Source of the DNA: Delphinus delphis
Lineage: Eukaryota; Chordata; Mammalia; Artiodactyla; Delphinidae
DNA: 64,000 nt
NCBI RefSeq assembly: GCF_949987515.2
Contig: NC_082694.2
Coordinates: 63,362,080-63,426,079 of the forward strand
Direction of reading: 5' to 3'
Shown here one piece after another: positions 46,359-58,934 of the stretch. Made by a program: the position numbers and the translations under genes. The notes beneath the pieces were generated by a model. That model was not told the DNA's origin. It made no database searches and was given only the letters and a program-made list of their open reading frames with translations. Positions within the stretch are counted from its first letter, which is position 1. Each line of letters starts with the position of its first letter.

Positions 46359-46929
46359 ATCAATGGGCATAAATTCACTGTGTGCAAGCTTAACCAATCT
46401 GTATGCAGCTGAGCTAATTAACAAACCTCATTGTTAGAAAAACATCAGGCCGGCCCAATTTTTGCAGATATAGCCAATAAGCACTGATATGTAGTTATTT
46501 TGATATAGCAGATAAGTCATAATCTAATTTTGTGACATATACAAATATCTGTACACCAATTTTTATCTAAGAATATAAAGTGTATGAAATACAATGAGCA
46601 TAAAGACTATCTGATTAAGATAAAACTCATTCTTGTCAACCTAATTTTATAGTTTAATAATATTCTCATTAACAATTGCTGATTAAGGAGGAAGGATACT
46701 CAAACTTTGTGAAATCTCTGAGTTACAAAATATAGTCAAAGAATCATTACAAAAATAGGTACTTGTCAAGAGTGGAGAAAGCGCAGGGTCTTTGTTGTAG
46801 ATTATCTGGTGTTTAAATAAACAGGTAAGAAAAGCTTAATCAACTTTGTGATACCTGAATTTAAGTGCTGCTCAAGTAGCACTTGCAAAGAGATCTTGAC
46901 CCTCCTTCATAAGGAAGGCTGGAGAGATC

Positions 46930-47225
46930 ATACATTTATAGCTTGCCCATTCTGTATCAGGTGCTAGCCTCAGTATATATACATGTCAACTAAATTAGTC
47001 CTCACATATGTAATCATTTCATAATGGGGCCACTTTATCATTCAACTATATAGCACAAATATTTGAGTATTTACATGTGCTGGGCACTATTTTAGACTGA
47101 AAATTCAACAGTCACTACAATAGACAAGATCTCTGCTCACCTGGTTATCTGTCAAGGGCAGATCAACATTAAAGCAGCAAGCAAATAAATAATTATGAAT
47201 TTCCTATAGGAATAGTGTCATAAAC
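46930..47225. mobile_element. MIR-like core followed by antisense L2-like fragment
   Basis: 'TGTATCAGGTGCTAGCCTCA' and 'AATTAGTCCTCACATATGTA' suggest a MIR core at about 46930-47035. 'ATTTACATGTGCTGGGCACT' followed by 'ACAAGATCTCTGCTCACCTG' suggests antisense L2 to about 47225. Both are weak. Confidence 0.45.
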
Positions 47226-47257
47226 ACAATAAAAGAATAAAAAGGAATAGAAGGTGA

Positions 47258-47462
47258 CCAGTTTTATCCAGGGTGATGATGGATTGCCTATAACATCCAT
47301 GCTCTTTTCCATCCTTGTCAGATAAGGTGAGTTGTTGACACTGGCGAGATCCTTTGGAATTCACTGAGCTCCCTGAAGTAAGGGTCAAAATCAGGCTCTT
47401 TAGGTAATGATTCTTCAGATATGGAGTCGGAGGCAGCTTCCTTTCTGAATTGGACCAGAAAA
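47258..47462. repeat. Diverged direct repeat, copy B (family unknown)
   Basis: Same orientation as copy A, about 1.1 kb downstream. The minus strand here lies in an open frame of 114 codons (47562-47218) with no recognisable domain. The homologous part of copy A is broken by stops on the same strand, so there is no sign of selection on the frame. Confidence 0.75.
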
Positions 47463-50208
47463 GAGTTGGAATAGGTAGAGAACTGGTAGAGGTGGGCAGT
47501 CCTACTTTATTAGGATTTCCAGAAAATGCCTTTCCAAGAAAGTCACATTTGAGTTGAGGCAAGGATGATGATAAGGGTCTGGCCAGGCAAAAATTTAGGG
47601 TAACAGTATTTGAGACAGAAGGGACAGTGGCAGAGTGAGTCAGTGGGAGGAAAGCATGGGATGGGATTGGTGAGCCAAACAGAAGCTGATATTGGAGCCT
47701 TTGGGGGCACAGGAAAGCATCTCATTATGTCCTACTCAGCTCCCTCCTCTTTGAGATTTGGAAGCTCAGCAGCACAATTTTATTGCCCCTTAGGAAATAA
47801 TACAGAAGTTAGAATTCCTCCTGGCTGAAACAAGAAGGTTCTTACAATGCTTTGGTTGGCCAGACCCCACTAGGCCATGTCTTCGATTTGAGGGACGGCA
47901 TTATGTTTTCCTCAAGCCTAAGCTTTTACCTCATGATATCCTCTTAGGGAAGTGAAAACTTGGTTTTTAAGATGAATACACAATGCAACAAATGATTTTT
48001 TACTAATTCCTGGAACCACACTGTCTGGGTCCCGTGGAAGAAACAAAGTTAAATATGACATGATCCCTGCCTTTAGGAGATTATAATTTAGTAGGCTCTA
48101 GAGTTGTCGAATATAATCATTACTACTTAGTACTAATCAGTTTGTCATAAAGTACATTGGTACTTGCTAACATACATTTTTCAAGTCATCATTCTCTATG
48201 GAAATTCCAAAATTGCACTAGCGTTCTGATATATACTGTACAAGAGCCACATTTTATTCCATACAAACTTTAGCAAAATATCACTACATAACAGTGACAA
48301 TAAATAATACTTCAGAATCATATTCTAATTCCTTGTCATTTTTCACTTGATATTTTTACCCAATTTTAGATTCATTAACTGACATTAATTAAAGTACTCA
48401 GCAACTCTGAAAAAATCTGCAAAATAAAGTGGTGCATTTGTATTTTTAGAGCAGTTTTCTATTAATAATTCTAAACTTTGAGTGTGGTAGATTTTAGATA
48501 TCATAATAGCATTTCATTTCCCAAAACAAGATTGCATTTCACAGACATATAAAATGATATATAACATAAAAATACATGTTCTTTAAGACAGCACTAAGTA
48601 TTACACATGGGTCATATGAAGAGAGAGAGAATGCAGAATTGGGAATTTAAAATTAGACAATTAGATAAAATATAGACTATAGGATTCCTATAGTCATTAC
48701 CCACATATAGGATATGAGACCAGTGGTTGTCATTAAGAGATGGAGTCCAACAAGTTTCATAAGCTGAGGATAAAAGGGAAAGGGTCAATATCCTAAAGAA
48801 GATTCTTGTTTGATTAAAGCCTATGAAAAGGAGCAGAGATCCTTGGATTGGAAGAGCTGCTATCCTTAAATCGATAGGCTCTTCAGTTTTATTCCCCAAC
48901 CCCACCCCCAGAAACGGTGCTGTAATGAGTATTTTTCCCAAAGATGGGCCCCTAGAATTCTTCTTCCTAGTTTAATGCAGGTATACTCAATAAGGAAATG
49001 TCTATTGTAAAAGTAAGCTTCTTAAGTCAGGAATGAAGACTTAATAGAACAACAAAATGGTCTAAATTGAAAACTGTGAGCTTCCTTCCTCTAGAGGCAT
49101 TTGACCACCCAGATGCTTAAAATGGAGTCCTACATGGTGATAGACTGGCCTAGGAAACATCTAAGGCTCCTTCTCAGTCAGCCATTCGGAATATGGATGA
49201 ACATCTGCACTCTTTATAGAATGATAGGAGACCCACTACCATGGACACCTGTTTAAATCCAAGCTCAAATTACTTTAGAGCCTTTATCATTATTAATAAT
49301 AATAACAACAACAGTGTCATTTAAATATGCCTTGTTTCTAAAGTCCAAAGGAAATTTTTTGCTTTTACTGTCTTCTATACAATACTTGTTTCTTCTCTAC
49401 TGATTTTCCAGTTTTGCTTCTCAAATGGGTATCCTCTAGTTATTTCCACTACCTTTTGAGATGTGTCTTCTGTACTTCTGGCCACATCACTGAGAATGCC
49501 AATGTTCATGACCTACATCTCTTCTCCATCCTCATCTCCAGCTGCATTTGATACGAGGAACTCCTCATCTACTCCCTCTTCATCTATAATACTCTAAGCT
49601 CATGAAGAGAAAAATCATATCCTTATACCCCTCTCCCACATTATTTTGCACATAAGAGTCCCCAAAGATTCATTAAATGAACAAAAAAATCAGTATCTCC
49701 ATCCTAGTTCCTTTGTTTTATACCCCTAGAGACATTTCCTATTTCTTTTCACTTTCCTGCACTCTCTCAAAATCCAACCCATCCCCAATGTATATAGATT
49801 TAATTTAAAATGTGTCTTTTATGTTTAACCTTACCTTTTTCTTCCCAGAGCTTTCAAGTTCAGCCATGATTCTCCTCAGAGCTGGATTATTTAAAAAACT
49901 TCTAAAGAATATGTCAGACCCCTAGGTTTCCCTTTTAAAGAGATCTTAGAGAAGATGGACTATTCTTCAACAGATCAACTTTTATCACATTTTTTTAAAT
50001 CCCAGCAAAAACCTATAAATTGTATTCCCATCATCTAAACACGTTCTGGCCCTATCGGAGGTATAATCGGTTACTTACTTTCTCTCAGACTCCATGGCTA
50101 TAATCACTATTACCCTCACAGAAAATACATAAACAGGCCCTTGGAGAAGCCAAATTGTTTCTTAAACTCAAGGTCAGAGGATCACACTGGATTTACTAAC
50201 AACACATT
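47463..50208. other. Unassigned intergenic DNA
   Basis: Between 47.46 and 48.0 kb the sequence may belong to the same unknown element as the direct repeat. The rest is AT-rich single-copy-like DNA with a small AAT/AAC tract at 49294-49314. I found no exon or RNA gene. Confidence 0.45.
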
Positions 50209-50835
50209 GTGGTAGGCAGAATTCTAAGATGGCCCCCAAGATTCCTGGCCCCTAGTGTAGACACCTTGTATAATCCCCTCCCCTTGAGTGCTGGTGGGAG
50301 CTGTGAATATGATCAATGTCACTCTCATGATTAGATTACATTATACTGCAAACGTGGAGGAATTCTGCAAATATAATTAAGGATTAAGGTGCCTAATAAG
50401 TTAACTCTGAGTTCATCAAAATGGAGATTATCCTAGGTGGACCTGATTTAATCATGGCGCTTTAGAAAAAGATCTAGAGGTAAGAGACAAGTAGCAGCAG
50501 CAGATGTTCTTCTGCTGATCCTGAAGAAGCAAACTTCCATGTTATAGAGAGGGCAACATGGCAAAGAATGGTGGGCAGCTTCTAGGAGGTGAGGTCCTCA
50601 GTCGTACAACCACAAGGAACTAAATTCTGCCAACAACCAGTGAGCTAGGAAGAGGACCTCAAACCTCCAATGAAATTGCATCTCTGGGAGCACCCTGACC
50701 GCAGTCTGTGAGACCCTGAAATGAGGACATAAGCTATGACCAGACTCTTGATCCACAGAAATTGTGAGATAATAAATGTGTGTTGCTTTAAGCTGCTAAG
50801 TTTGTGGTCATTTGTTATACAGCATAAAAAAACTA
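50209..50835 (+). mobile_element. MaLR-type (MLT1-like) solo LTR
   Basis: The left end is 'TGTGGTAGGCAGAATTCTAA', then 'GATGGCCCCCAAGATTCCTG', 'AACTAAATTCTGCCAACAAC', 'TGAGATAATAAATGTGTGTT' and 'TAAGCTGCTAAGTTTGTGGT', ending 'TTGTTATACAGCATAA'. It is full-length-looking, sense, and has no internal proviral sequence. Confidence 0.9.
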
Positions 50836-51794
50836 ATTATATACTTTGTCTCCTCTTACTGGTTTGCCTGGACCTTTTTTATTGATACTTAACTCATTTT
50901 GACTTCTCTGAATACATCCTGATTCTCTGGAGTTTTGATTTCCTTACCCCAGACTCTAAAAACTGCATGTTTCTATACCATGCTGAGCCTCCACAGTTTT
51001 CTGACTTCTGTAAGTTTCCCTCAGCTCCTGCCTCTTCATACTATATACTCTAATACACCACTTTCTCCTGGTAGCTGCTTTGTGACACCCCACTCTGCCC
51101 TGCCACTTATGTCTCTGTCACCTGAAGGCCCAAGCTACAGTCCTATGTAAACTGTTTGAATCCAAACTACACTACATCTCATGCTGAGTCAAGTACAGAA
51201 TTATAGGTCAAAAGACCTCCAAGTTTTCAGTGGAGCCAATTTGCATCTGGTTCTCACTGAGTTTTCCTTCTGCCTCATAATTAACTCTTTGAGGAAAGTA
51301 TCAGAGGGTTCCTAAAAGAAAGTAGGCACTTGATCTCAATAAACAGACACCCCTTGATAGACCTGGACAGATTGGTTAAAAAAGGAAAAAAAAAGTCTTT
51401 GGCTGGCAGCAAGTGCCCATTGATGCAGTCCTGTTACTGAGAGTCCCAGTGTGGTTGCAGCCTGGACTCTTCCGTCTGACTCTCCTAACTTCAGAGGTGT
51501 GAGTTGACCACATTGTTGCCACCTTTGTTCTCTAAATCAGCTTAGTCCCTAGCCTCTGGTCTTCCTCAGATTCCTGCTCCAGGGCGAACTCACTGACTAT
51601 CCTTGCCATGCCTGCATGACCCATTTCAAAGAGACTCTAGTTACTACCTTGTCCTATCTTTCGTGACCTCCATCATATTCTTGAGAAGGTGGCAAACAGC
51701 CTCTGATTAACATCACTCAGCACTTGAGCATGACCTCAAACAGTGCTTATCAAATCCATAAATTATTTGGTGTTTTTCACATCCCTGTCTACAT
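50836..51794. other. Unassigned intergenic DNA
   Basis: No repeat family recognised. The 71-codon frame at 50935-51150 has no domain I know. Confidence 0.5.
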
Positions 51795-52181
51795 TTAACT
51801 TCATGTGTCAAATTGACTGGGCCATGGAATGCCCATATATTTGGGCAAACATTATTCTGGGTGTTTTGGGATGACATTAATATTTGAATGGGTAGGCTGA
51901 GTAAAGCAGATTGCCCTCCCTAATGTGAGTGGTCGTCATCCAATCAGTTGAAGGCCTGAATAGAACAAAAAGGCTGAGTAAGAGGAAACTTATCTGGCCT
52001 GATTGCTTGATCTGTGACATCAGTCTTCTACCCTTGGACTGAAACTTACATCATTGGCTCTCCTGGTTCTCAGGCCTTCAGACTTGGGCTGCAGCTTATA
52101 CCATTGGCTCTCTTAGGTCTCTAGCTTGGGAGTTCACAGTCTCCATAATCATGTGAGCCAATCAATTCCTTAAAATAAATC

Positions 52182-52211
52182 TCTCTCTCTCATTCTTTCT
52201 CTCTCTCTCTC

Positions 52212-52261
<50 letters not shown>
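52182..52261. repeat. CT/CA microsatellite within the LTR
   Basis: CT units at about 52182-52211 (one ATT interruption) are followed by a pure CA run from about 52214 to 52261. It sits at the position where the sibling LTR at 33.5 kb carries TCTA/TCCA repeats. Confidence 0.93.
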
Positions 52262-52263
<2 letters not shown>

Positions 52264-52442
52264 GTTGACCCTCGAATATGGGTTTGAACTGTGTGCATCC
52301 ACTTATAGGTGGATTTTTTTCAATAGTAAATACTACAGTACTACTGTAGTTGGATCCACAGTTGGTTGAACATGAAGATGCAGAACCACAGGTTCTGCAG
52401 AGGGTCGGTAACACTAATTCCCATGTTGTTCAAGAGTCAACT
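52262..52442. mobile_element. MER2-like Tigger (mariner-class) MITE
   Basis: The left end 'GTTGACCCTCGAATATGGGT' and right end 'ATGTTGTTCAAGAGTCAACT' are inverted complements of the Tigger-type terminus GTTGACCCTTGAACAAC. The interior has 'CATCCACTTATAGGTGGATT' and 'GAGGGTCGGTAACACTAATT'. It is non-autonomous and nested in the LTR, at the end of its microsatellite. Confidence 0.85.
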
Positions 52443-52540
52443 ATAGTTAGATAGAAAGATAGATAGATAGAGATATATAGACAGATACAGATCTCCTATT
52501 GGTTCTGTTTCTCTAGAGAACCTTAATTAACATACTTATC

Positions 52541-53309
52541 TCTCTCTCAACTAAGCTCCTAAAGAGCAAGAACAATTCCTTGGGATTCTCTGCCTTCTTT
52601 TCCCATATCCAGTACCATGCTTTGCATGCTGTGGGTGTTGTATAAATGTTATTAACTGAATCCTTAGAGAAAGAAAATCTGTTGAAATTCCTTACCAAGA
52701 GTGTGATGTATTAGTATAAGAAATATTGATTGGCATGCCCATTAGAGCTCCCAGGAAGCCAGGGCCTTTCCTGTGGACAAATAATTTGAGTTGCCCTGGT
52801 CACAATGAAGAAGAGGAAGAAAATAGCCTTTTCTCTCTGCAGAGGGTTGCTGAGTCAGTTCTCCTAAGGAGGCTTCCTCTGTGTTTGTGATCACTTCAGT
52901 TATTTCTAAAATGGCAAGAAAGGATACAAAGGAGTAAAAACCAGATTGCCACTTGTCAAATCAGAATCAGAGTGCAAATTAAAGATATGGAGACTTTGTG
53001 GGTTTTTCTTTTTAAAGGATATAACCTGTTTTTTTCTTTTTAAAGAACAAGAATAATGAAGGCAGGAGAAGGCAAAGAATGGCTAGTACAGCCTAGGCAG
53101 AGGCTCTCTCCAGAAAGCTTTCAAAGAGCTATATGACTTAGTCTAAATTAAGAAAAAAGAACCAGACATGTTCATCTCTAAAGGCAGCCTTGCTAAGGCA
53201 TGTAACACTTCTCTCTCCATTAATATTAGAAACAGGGTTACTCAGTCACAGCCTGGCCCATTTTTCAGTTCCATCTTCAGAATTCAAGGACAAGTAGGTA
53301 AGTTCACTT
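52541..53309. other. Unassigned intergenic DNA
   Basis: No repeat or coding feature recognised. Confidence 0.5.
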
Positions 53310-53323
53310 AAAAAGATTAGTTA

Positions 53324-53525
53324 GGGCTTCCCTGGTGGCGCAGTGGTTGAGAGTCCGCCTGCCGATGCAGGGGACAGGGGTTCGTGCGCCGGTCCGGGAA
53401 GATCCCACATGCCACGGAGCGGCTGCGCCCGTGAGCCATGGCTGCTGAGTCTGCACGTCCGGAGCCTGTTGCTCCGCAACGGGAGAGGCCACAACAGTGA
53501 GAAGCCCGCGTACCGCAAAAAAAAA
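53324..53525 (+). mobile_element. CHR-family SINE, short cetacean form
   Basis: Close to consensus, with A box TGGCGCAGTGG, B box GGTTCGTGCGC, and the tail CGCGTACCGCA plus A. A 14-bp TSD, AAAAAGATTAGTTA at 53310-53323 and AAAAACATTAGTTA at 53526-53539, has one mismatch. Confidence 0.95.
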
Positions 53526-53539
53526 AAAAACATTAGTTA

Positions 53540-54874
53540 TATTTGTCCAGACGAGCCCACGAAAGAGCACTGAGCCAGATAAAAACATCCTGATCCTGGC
53601 ACAATCAAAAAAGTTATTCATGCAATTGACTGAAACTCGGGCTCTTAAACAACCTTCAGGGAGAACCTGACCTGACCTCGTAGGGATTCGGAAGAATTTT
53701 CCATTCCCATTTCGAAAAACAATGCAATTGACCTCTGCAAACAATAAGCAACTGGGATTCCAGGTTTAAAAAGAAACATGGAAACATCCTGGTACAAGTG
53801 CTGAACCTCTTGCTTCTTGGGAAATCAACCTAAAATATAAATATAACCTAGAATTGGCATAGAGTATGTTTATATAGTTCGAATGTTGATAAATCTCTCC
53901 AAGTCCCACAGGTTCTTATCTACAAAGCAGTAAGCAGTAAACAGTAATCCAGTGGTTGGATTACCTCCTGTGAATATGTCACAGCGTTAAGTGAGACCAA
54001 TTGCCTTTTTGTTTTCAGGTTAGGGAGCCATCACTTAGGTTAAAGCTACACACAAGCTTCCAAGTGAATTGACATATGTGTTTTCCATCATTTTTTAGCA
54101 TTTCATTGAAAATGGGTTAAAACCTAATTGTGTATTGTTGGTTTAAAAATCAAAGTCAAAATAAAGATTCAGAGACTATAAAAGACAATTAACTGCTTCA
54201 TGTAAAGGGCTTAACTGCTTAGCATAAATCTATTCAATTAGCCTATCCATTTAACCCAAAAAGGAGCACTAAATATAGCATCTCTACATAGACACACACA
54301 TACAAGGTTGTGTTGCTTCAACACCAAAATTGTTCCTCACTGGTTGGAAAGAGTTAAACATCCAATTAGTACTAGGCATGGACTTAGGCACAAAACCACA
54401 AGAAAGAATACCAATACGTAGCTTAGAACTCTGTCCAGAGGGTCCCTATGATGCCAGGGCATGGTATCGAGGTGGGGCATGACCCTATTCCAGCAGGAGT
54501 GTACACAGAAGGACGTAGAGTCTGAGTATGTTGACAAGCTCAGTTTGAAAATACATACATAGAAAATCACATCTAAAGCTCAAAAATTCATCTGGGGCTG
54601 ACCAGAATAGGAGATGAATCCAAAGGTAATGTGTTAGGCAGATTTAAGAATGGAGATTAGCAGGAAGAGTAAAGTCAGTGGGCCCAAAATTGCTATGGCA
54701 CATGGGGCTGGCAAAGCACATTTTTAACAGTATAAATAGCATTTGGGTATAATTGTTTAGTTGGAAAGCACAGGATGGAAAAAAATGTACAGCCTGAATA
54801 AGAATCACAAATATCCAAGCCTGTCATTTCTTTAAACTTCAAGTCTTAAATATATATTATCCTAGGGTAAAAAC
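53540..54874. other. Unassigned intergenic DNA
   Basis: No recognised repeat or gene. The 77-codon minus frame at 54337-54570 is unsupported by any coding signature. Confidence 0.5.
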
Positions 54875-55890
54875 ACATTCCCACCAAAACAATTTTGAAA
54901 AAGAAAAACAAAGTTGAAGAACTCACATTTCTCAATTTCAAAACTTACTGCAAAACTACAGTAATCAAGACAGTGTAGTGCTGGCATAATAATAGACATG
55001 TAGATGAATGGAATAGAATTGAGAGCCCAGAAATAAACCCTCACATTTATGGTGAACTGATTTCTTACAAAGGTGCCAAGACAATTCAATAGTAGAAAGA
55101 ATAGTTTTTGTCAACAAATGATGCAAGGACAACTGGATATTCACATGCAAAAAAAGGAAGTTGGACACTTACCTTACATCATATAAAAAACACTAGTAAT
55201 TGTTCTTCAACTAAAATGTAACACCTAAAACTATAAAACTCTTATTAAAAAAACACACAGGCAAATCTTCATGACCTTAGATTAGGCATTAGTTTCTTAG
55301 ATATGACACTAAAAGTCCAAACAACAAAAGGAAAAAAAATAAACTGGACTTCCTCAAAAGAAAAAAATTGTGATTAAAATATACCATAAAAAAATACAAT
55401 CAAGAAAGTAAAAAACCGGACTTCCCTGGTGGCGCACTGGTTGAGAGTCCTCCTGCCAATGCAGGGGACACAGGTTCGTGCCCCAGTCTGGGAAGATCCC
55501 ACATGCCGTGGAGCGGCTGGGCCTGTGAGCCATGGCCACTGAGCCTGTGCGTCCGGAGCCTGTGCTCCGCAATGGAAAAGGCCACAACAGTGAGAGGCCC
55601 ACGCACCACAAAAAAAAAAAAAAAAAAAGAAAGTAAAAAACCAAAAAACAAGAATGTAAAAAACCTATGAAATGGCAGAAAATATTTGCAAATCAGATAT
55701 CTAATGAGGAAATTGTATCCAGAAAAATAAAGAACCCATATACCTCAATAACAAAATGACAATCAATTTTAAAATGGGGAAAGGATTTAAGTGGAGATTT
55801 CTCCAAAGAAGACTATAAATAGCCAATAAGCCCATAAAAAGATGTTCAATATCATTAGTCACTAGGGAAATGCAAATCAAAACCACAGAA
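54875..55890 (+). mobile_element. Ancient LINE-1 ORF2 C-terminal region, split by a SINE
   Basis: 'ACTACAGTAATCAAGACAGT', 'ATGAATGGAATAGAATTGAG', 'GATGCAAGGACAACTGGATA', 'CCTTAGATTAGGCATTAGTT' lie to the left of the SINE. 'GAAATGGCAGAAAATATTTG' and 'GGGAAATGCAAATCAAAACC' lie to the right. The two halves are in ORF2 order and heavily mutated. Confidence 0.85.
55418..55626 (+). mobile_element. CHR-family SINE, short cetacean form
   Basis: It begins GGACTTCCCTGGTGGCGCAC, has B box GGTTCGTGCCC, and ends CGCACCACA with an A tail of about 19. A perfect 16-bp TSD, AAGAAAGTAAAAAACC, lies at 55402-55417 and 55627-55642. It is nested in old L1 ORF2. Confidence 0.96.
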
Positions 55891-56556
<666 letters not shown>

Positions 56557-56672
56557 CCAGGCAGTTCTGTGGTTAGGACTCAGCACTTTCACTGCCAGAG
56601 CTCAGGTTCAATACCTAGTTGGGGAACTAAGATCCCGCAAGATCTCCAGAGTGGTCAAAAAAAAAAAAAAAA
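56557..56672 (+). mobile_element. Short CHR-1-type tRNA-derived SINE
   Basis: 'GGAATTCCCAGGCAGTTCTG', 'GTGGTTAGGACTCAGCACTT', B-box-like GGTTCAATACC and 'GGGGAACTAAGATCCCGCAA' match the compact CHR-1-like SINE of about 115 bp shared by cetaceans, hippos and ruminants. A tail of about A17 follows (56657-56673). The flanks share only AATAG, so the TSD is decayed. Confidence 0.85.
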
Positions 56673-57165
56673 ATAGCGATATTGAAACCACAACTATTTG
56701 GAACTTGCAGCCTGTACTGAACTGGGTTGACTGCATGCTAAAACAAAACTTTCAACATTTTCAATGGGATTTAAACAAGACAGTATCATACCATAATGTT
56801 CAAATGCATAGGATACAATCCAAAATTTCTCTACATATGAAAAGCCAGAAAAATCCAATCAGCAAGGGAAAAAGAAAAATATCAACAGCCACCAATGCCA
56901 ACATGACACAAAAAATCCTCAGTAAAATATGAGCAAATAGAATCAAGCTACGTTAAAAAAAAAAAGAAAAAAAGTACCACAACCAAACAGAGGATATCCC
57001 AGGAATGCAAGACTGGTTTAAAATGTGAAAATAAATCAGCATTATCCACCATATAAACAGTGTACAAAAGTAAACTATGTGACAATATCAACTGAAACAA
57101 GGATAGCATTTGACAGAATTAAACAACTATCCATGATAAACACTCTTAGCAAATTAGAAATAGAA
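56673..57165 (+). mobile_element. Ancient LINE-1 fragments (pre-ORF1 region, then ORF2 RT)
   Basis: 56685-56935 reads like the region leading into an old ORF1 ('GGATACAATCCAAAATTTCT', 'AATATCAACAGCCACCAATG'). After an A-rich junction, 56985-57165 is ORF2 RT ('GGATATCCCAGGAATGCAAG', 'GATAGCATTTGACAGAATTA'). The RT fragment is cut by the 5' end of a young L1. Confidence 0.65.
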
Positions 57166-57200
57166 GGGAGGGAGACCTTCAAGATGGCGGAGGAGTAAGA
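57166..57200 (+). promoter_or_regulatory. L1 5'-terminal YY1-type promoter motif
   Basis: CAAGATGGCGG at 57180-57190, about 15 bp from the apparent 5' end, is a perfect YY1 core. In human L1 a YY1 site near the 5' end fixes transcription initiation; the same role is inferred here from position and sequence. No TATA box is seen, as expected for an L1 internal promoter. Confidence 0.75.
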
Positions 57201-57645
57201 CGTGGAGATCACCTTCCTCCCCACAAATATGTCAGAAATACATCTTCATGTGGAAGAACTCCTACAGAACACCTACTGAACGCTAGCAGAAGATCTCAGA
57301 CTTCCCATAAAGGCAAGAAACTCCCCACGTACCTGGGTAGGGCAAAAGAAAAAAGAAAAAAAAGAGACAAAAGAATAGGGATGGCAGCTGCACCTTGGGG
57401 AGGGAGCGTGAAAGAGGAAAAGTTTCCACACACTAGGAAGCCCCTTCACTAGCGGAGACTGCAGGTAGAGGGGAGGAAGCTTCGGACCAACGGAGAAAAG
57501 CACAGCAACAGGGGTGCGCGAGGAGAGGGGTTTTAGAGCACCGCCTAAATGAGCTCCAAAGGCGGCCTTGAGCCGTGACTACCATCACGGACCCCAGAGA
57601 CGGGCATGAGACGCTAAGGCTGCTGCTGCAGTCACCAAGAAACCT

Positions 57646-58182
57646 GTGTGCAAGCACAGGTCACTATCCACACTTCCCCTGCCGGGAGCCTGTGCAGCCT
57701 GCCACTCCCAGGGTCCCGTGATCCATGGACAACTTCCCTGGGAGAACACACAGGGCACCTCAGGCTGTTGCAAGGTCACTCTGGCCTCTGCGCGGAGGCT
57801 CGCCCCCTCATTCCGTACCCTCCCTCCCACTGGCCTGAGTGAGCCAGAGCCCCGTATCAGCTGCTACTTTAACCCCATCCTGTCTGAGCAAAGAACCGAC
57901 GCCCTCAGGCAACATACACACAGAGGCGGGTCCAAATCCAAAGCTGAACACCAGGAGCTATGCGAACAAAGAAGAGAAAGGGAAATTTCTCCCAGCAGCC
58001 TCAAGAGCAGCGGGTTAAATCGCCACAATCAACTTGATGTACAATGCATCTCTGGAGTACCTGAATACACAACTAATCATCCCAAAATTGAGGCGGTGAA
58101 CGTTGGGAGCAATGATATTTTTTTTTTTTCCTTTTTCTCTTTTTCTGAGTGTGTATGTGTATGTGTATGCATCTCTGTGTGA
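57646..58182 (+). other. 178-codon sense open frame inside the L1 5'UTR
   Basis: An ATG-initiated frame of 178 codons covers the GC-rich 5'UTR, ending in a Phe/Ser/Val-rich tail from the T/GT-rich patch. No known domain is visible. L1 5'UTRs often contain chance frames, and primate ORF0 is antisense, so this is not its equivalent. Its coding status is doubtful; it is listed because it is the longest uninterrupted sense frame in the element outside the ORF2 endonuclease. Confidence 0.3.
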
Positions 58183-58934
58183 TTTTGTCTGTATAGCTTT
58201 GCTTTTACCATTTGATATGTCCTAGGGTACTGTCTGTCCGTTTTTTTTGTTTGTTTGTTTTTTTAGTATAGTGTTTAATGCTTGTTATCATTGCTGGATT
58301 TGTTTTTTGGTTTCGTTGCTCCCTCTTTTTTTCTAGTACTTGTTTATTTTTAATAATTATTTTTTATTTTAATAACTTTATCTTATTTTATTTTCTTCTC
58401 TCTCCCTCCCTCCTTCCCTCCCTCCCTTTTATCCTGAGCCATGTGGATGACTGGGCTTGGTGCTCTGGCCAGGTGTCAGGCCTGTGCCTCTGAGGTAGGA
58501 GAGCCGAGTTCAGGACATTGGTCCACCAGAGACCTCCCAGCTCCACATATTATCAAACGGTGAAAATCTCCCAGAGATCTCCATCTCGACGCCAAGACCC
58601 AGCTCCACTCAACGACCGGCAATCTACAGTACTGGACACCCCATTACAAACAACTAGCAAGACAGGAACACAATCCCATCCATTAGCAGAAAGACTGCCT
58701 AAAATCATAATAGGGTCACAAACACCCCAAAACACACCACTGGATGCAGAACTGCCCACCAGAAAGAAAAGATCCAGCCTCATCCACCAGAACACAGGCA
58801 CTAGTCCCCTCCAACAGGAAGCCTACACAACCCACTGAACGAACCTCAGCCACTGGGGGCAGACACAAAAACAACAGGAACTACCAACCTGCAGCCTGAG
58901 AAAAGGAGACCCCCAAAACAGTAAGTTAAGCAAA

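Larger units (their letters stand above)
51795..52540 (+). mobile_element. ERVL-type solo LTR, interrupted
   Basis: 'TCATGTGTCAAATTGACTGG', 'TTTGGGCAAACATTATTCTG', 'CCAATCAGTTGAAGGCCTGA', 'ATAGAACAAAAAGGCTGAG' and 'ATCATGTGAGCCAATCAATT' lead to a CT/CA microsatellite. After an inserted transposon it ends 'CTATTGGTTCTGTTTCTCTA'. It is the same LTR type as at 33.08 kb and has no internal proviral part. Confidence 0.87.

Noticed and set aside
47218..47562. 114-codon minus frame over direct-repeat copy B as a gene
   Set aside because: The homologous stretch of copy A is not open, so nothing indicates selection on the protein.
52182..52261. CT/CA repeat considered as an independent regulatory element
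   Set aside because: It sits at the standard simple-repeat position of this LTR type, so it is part of the LTR.
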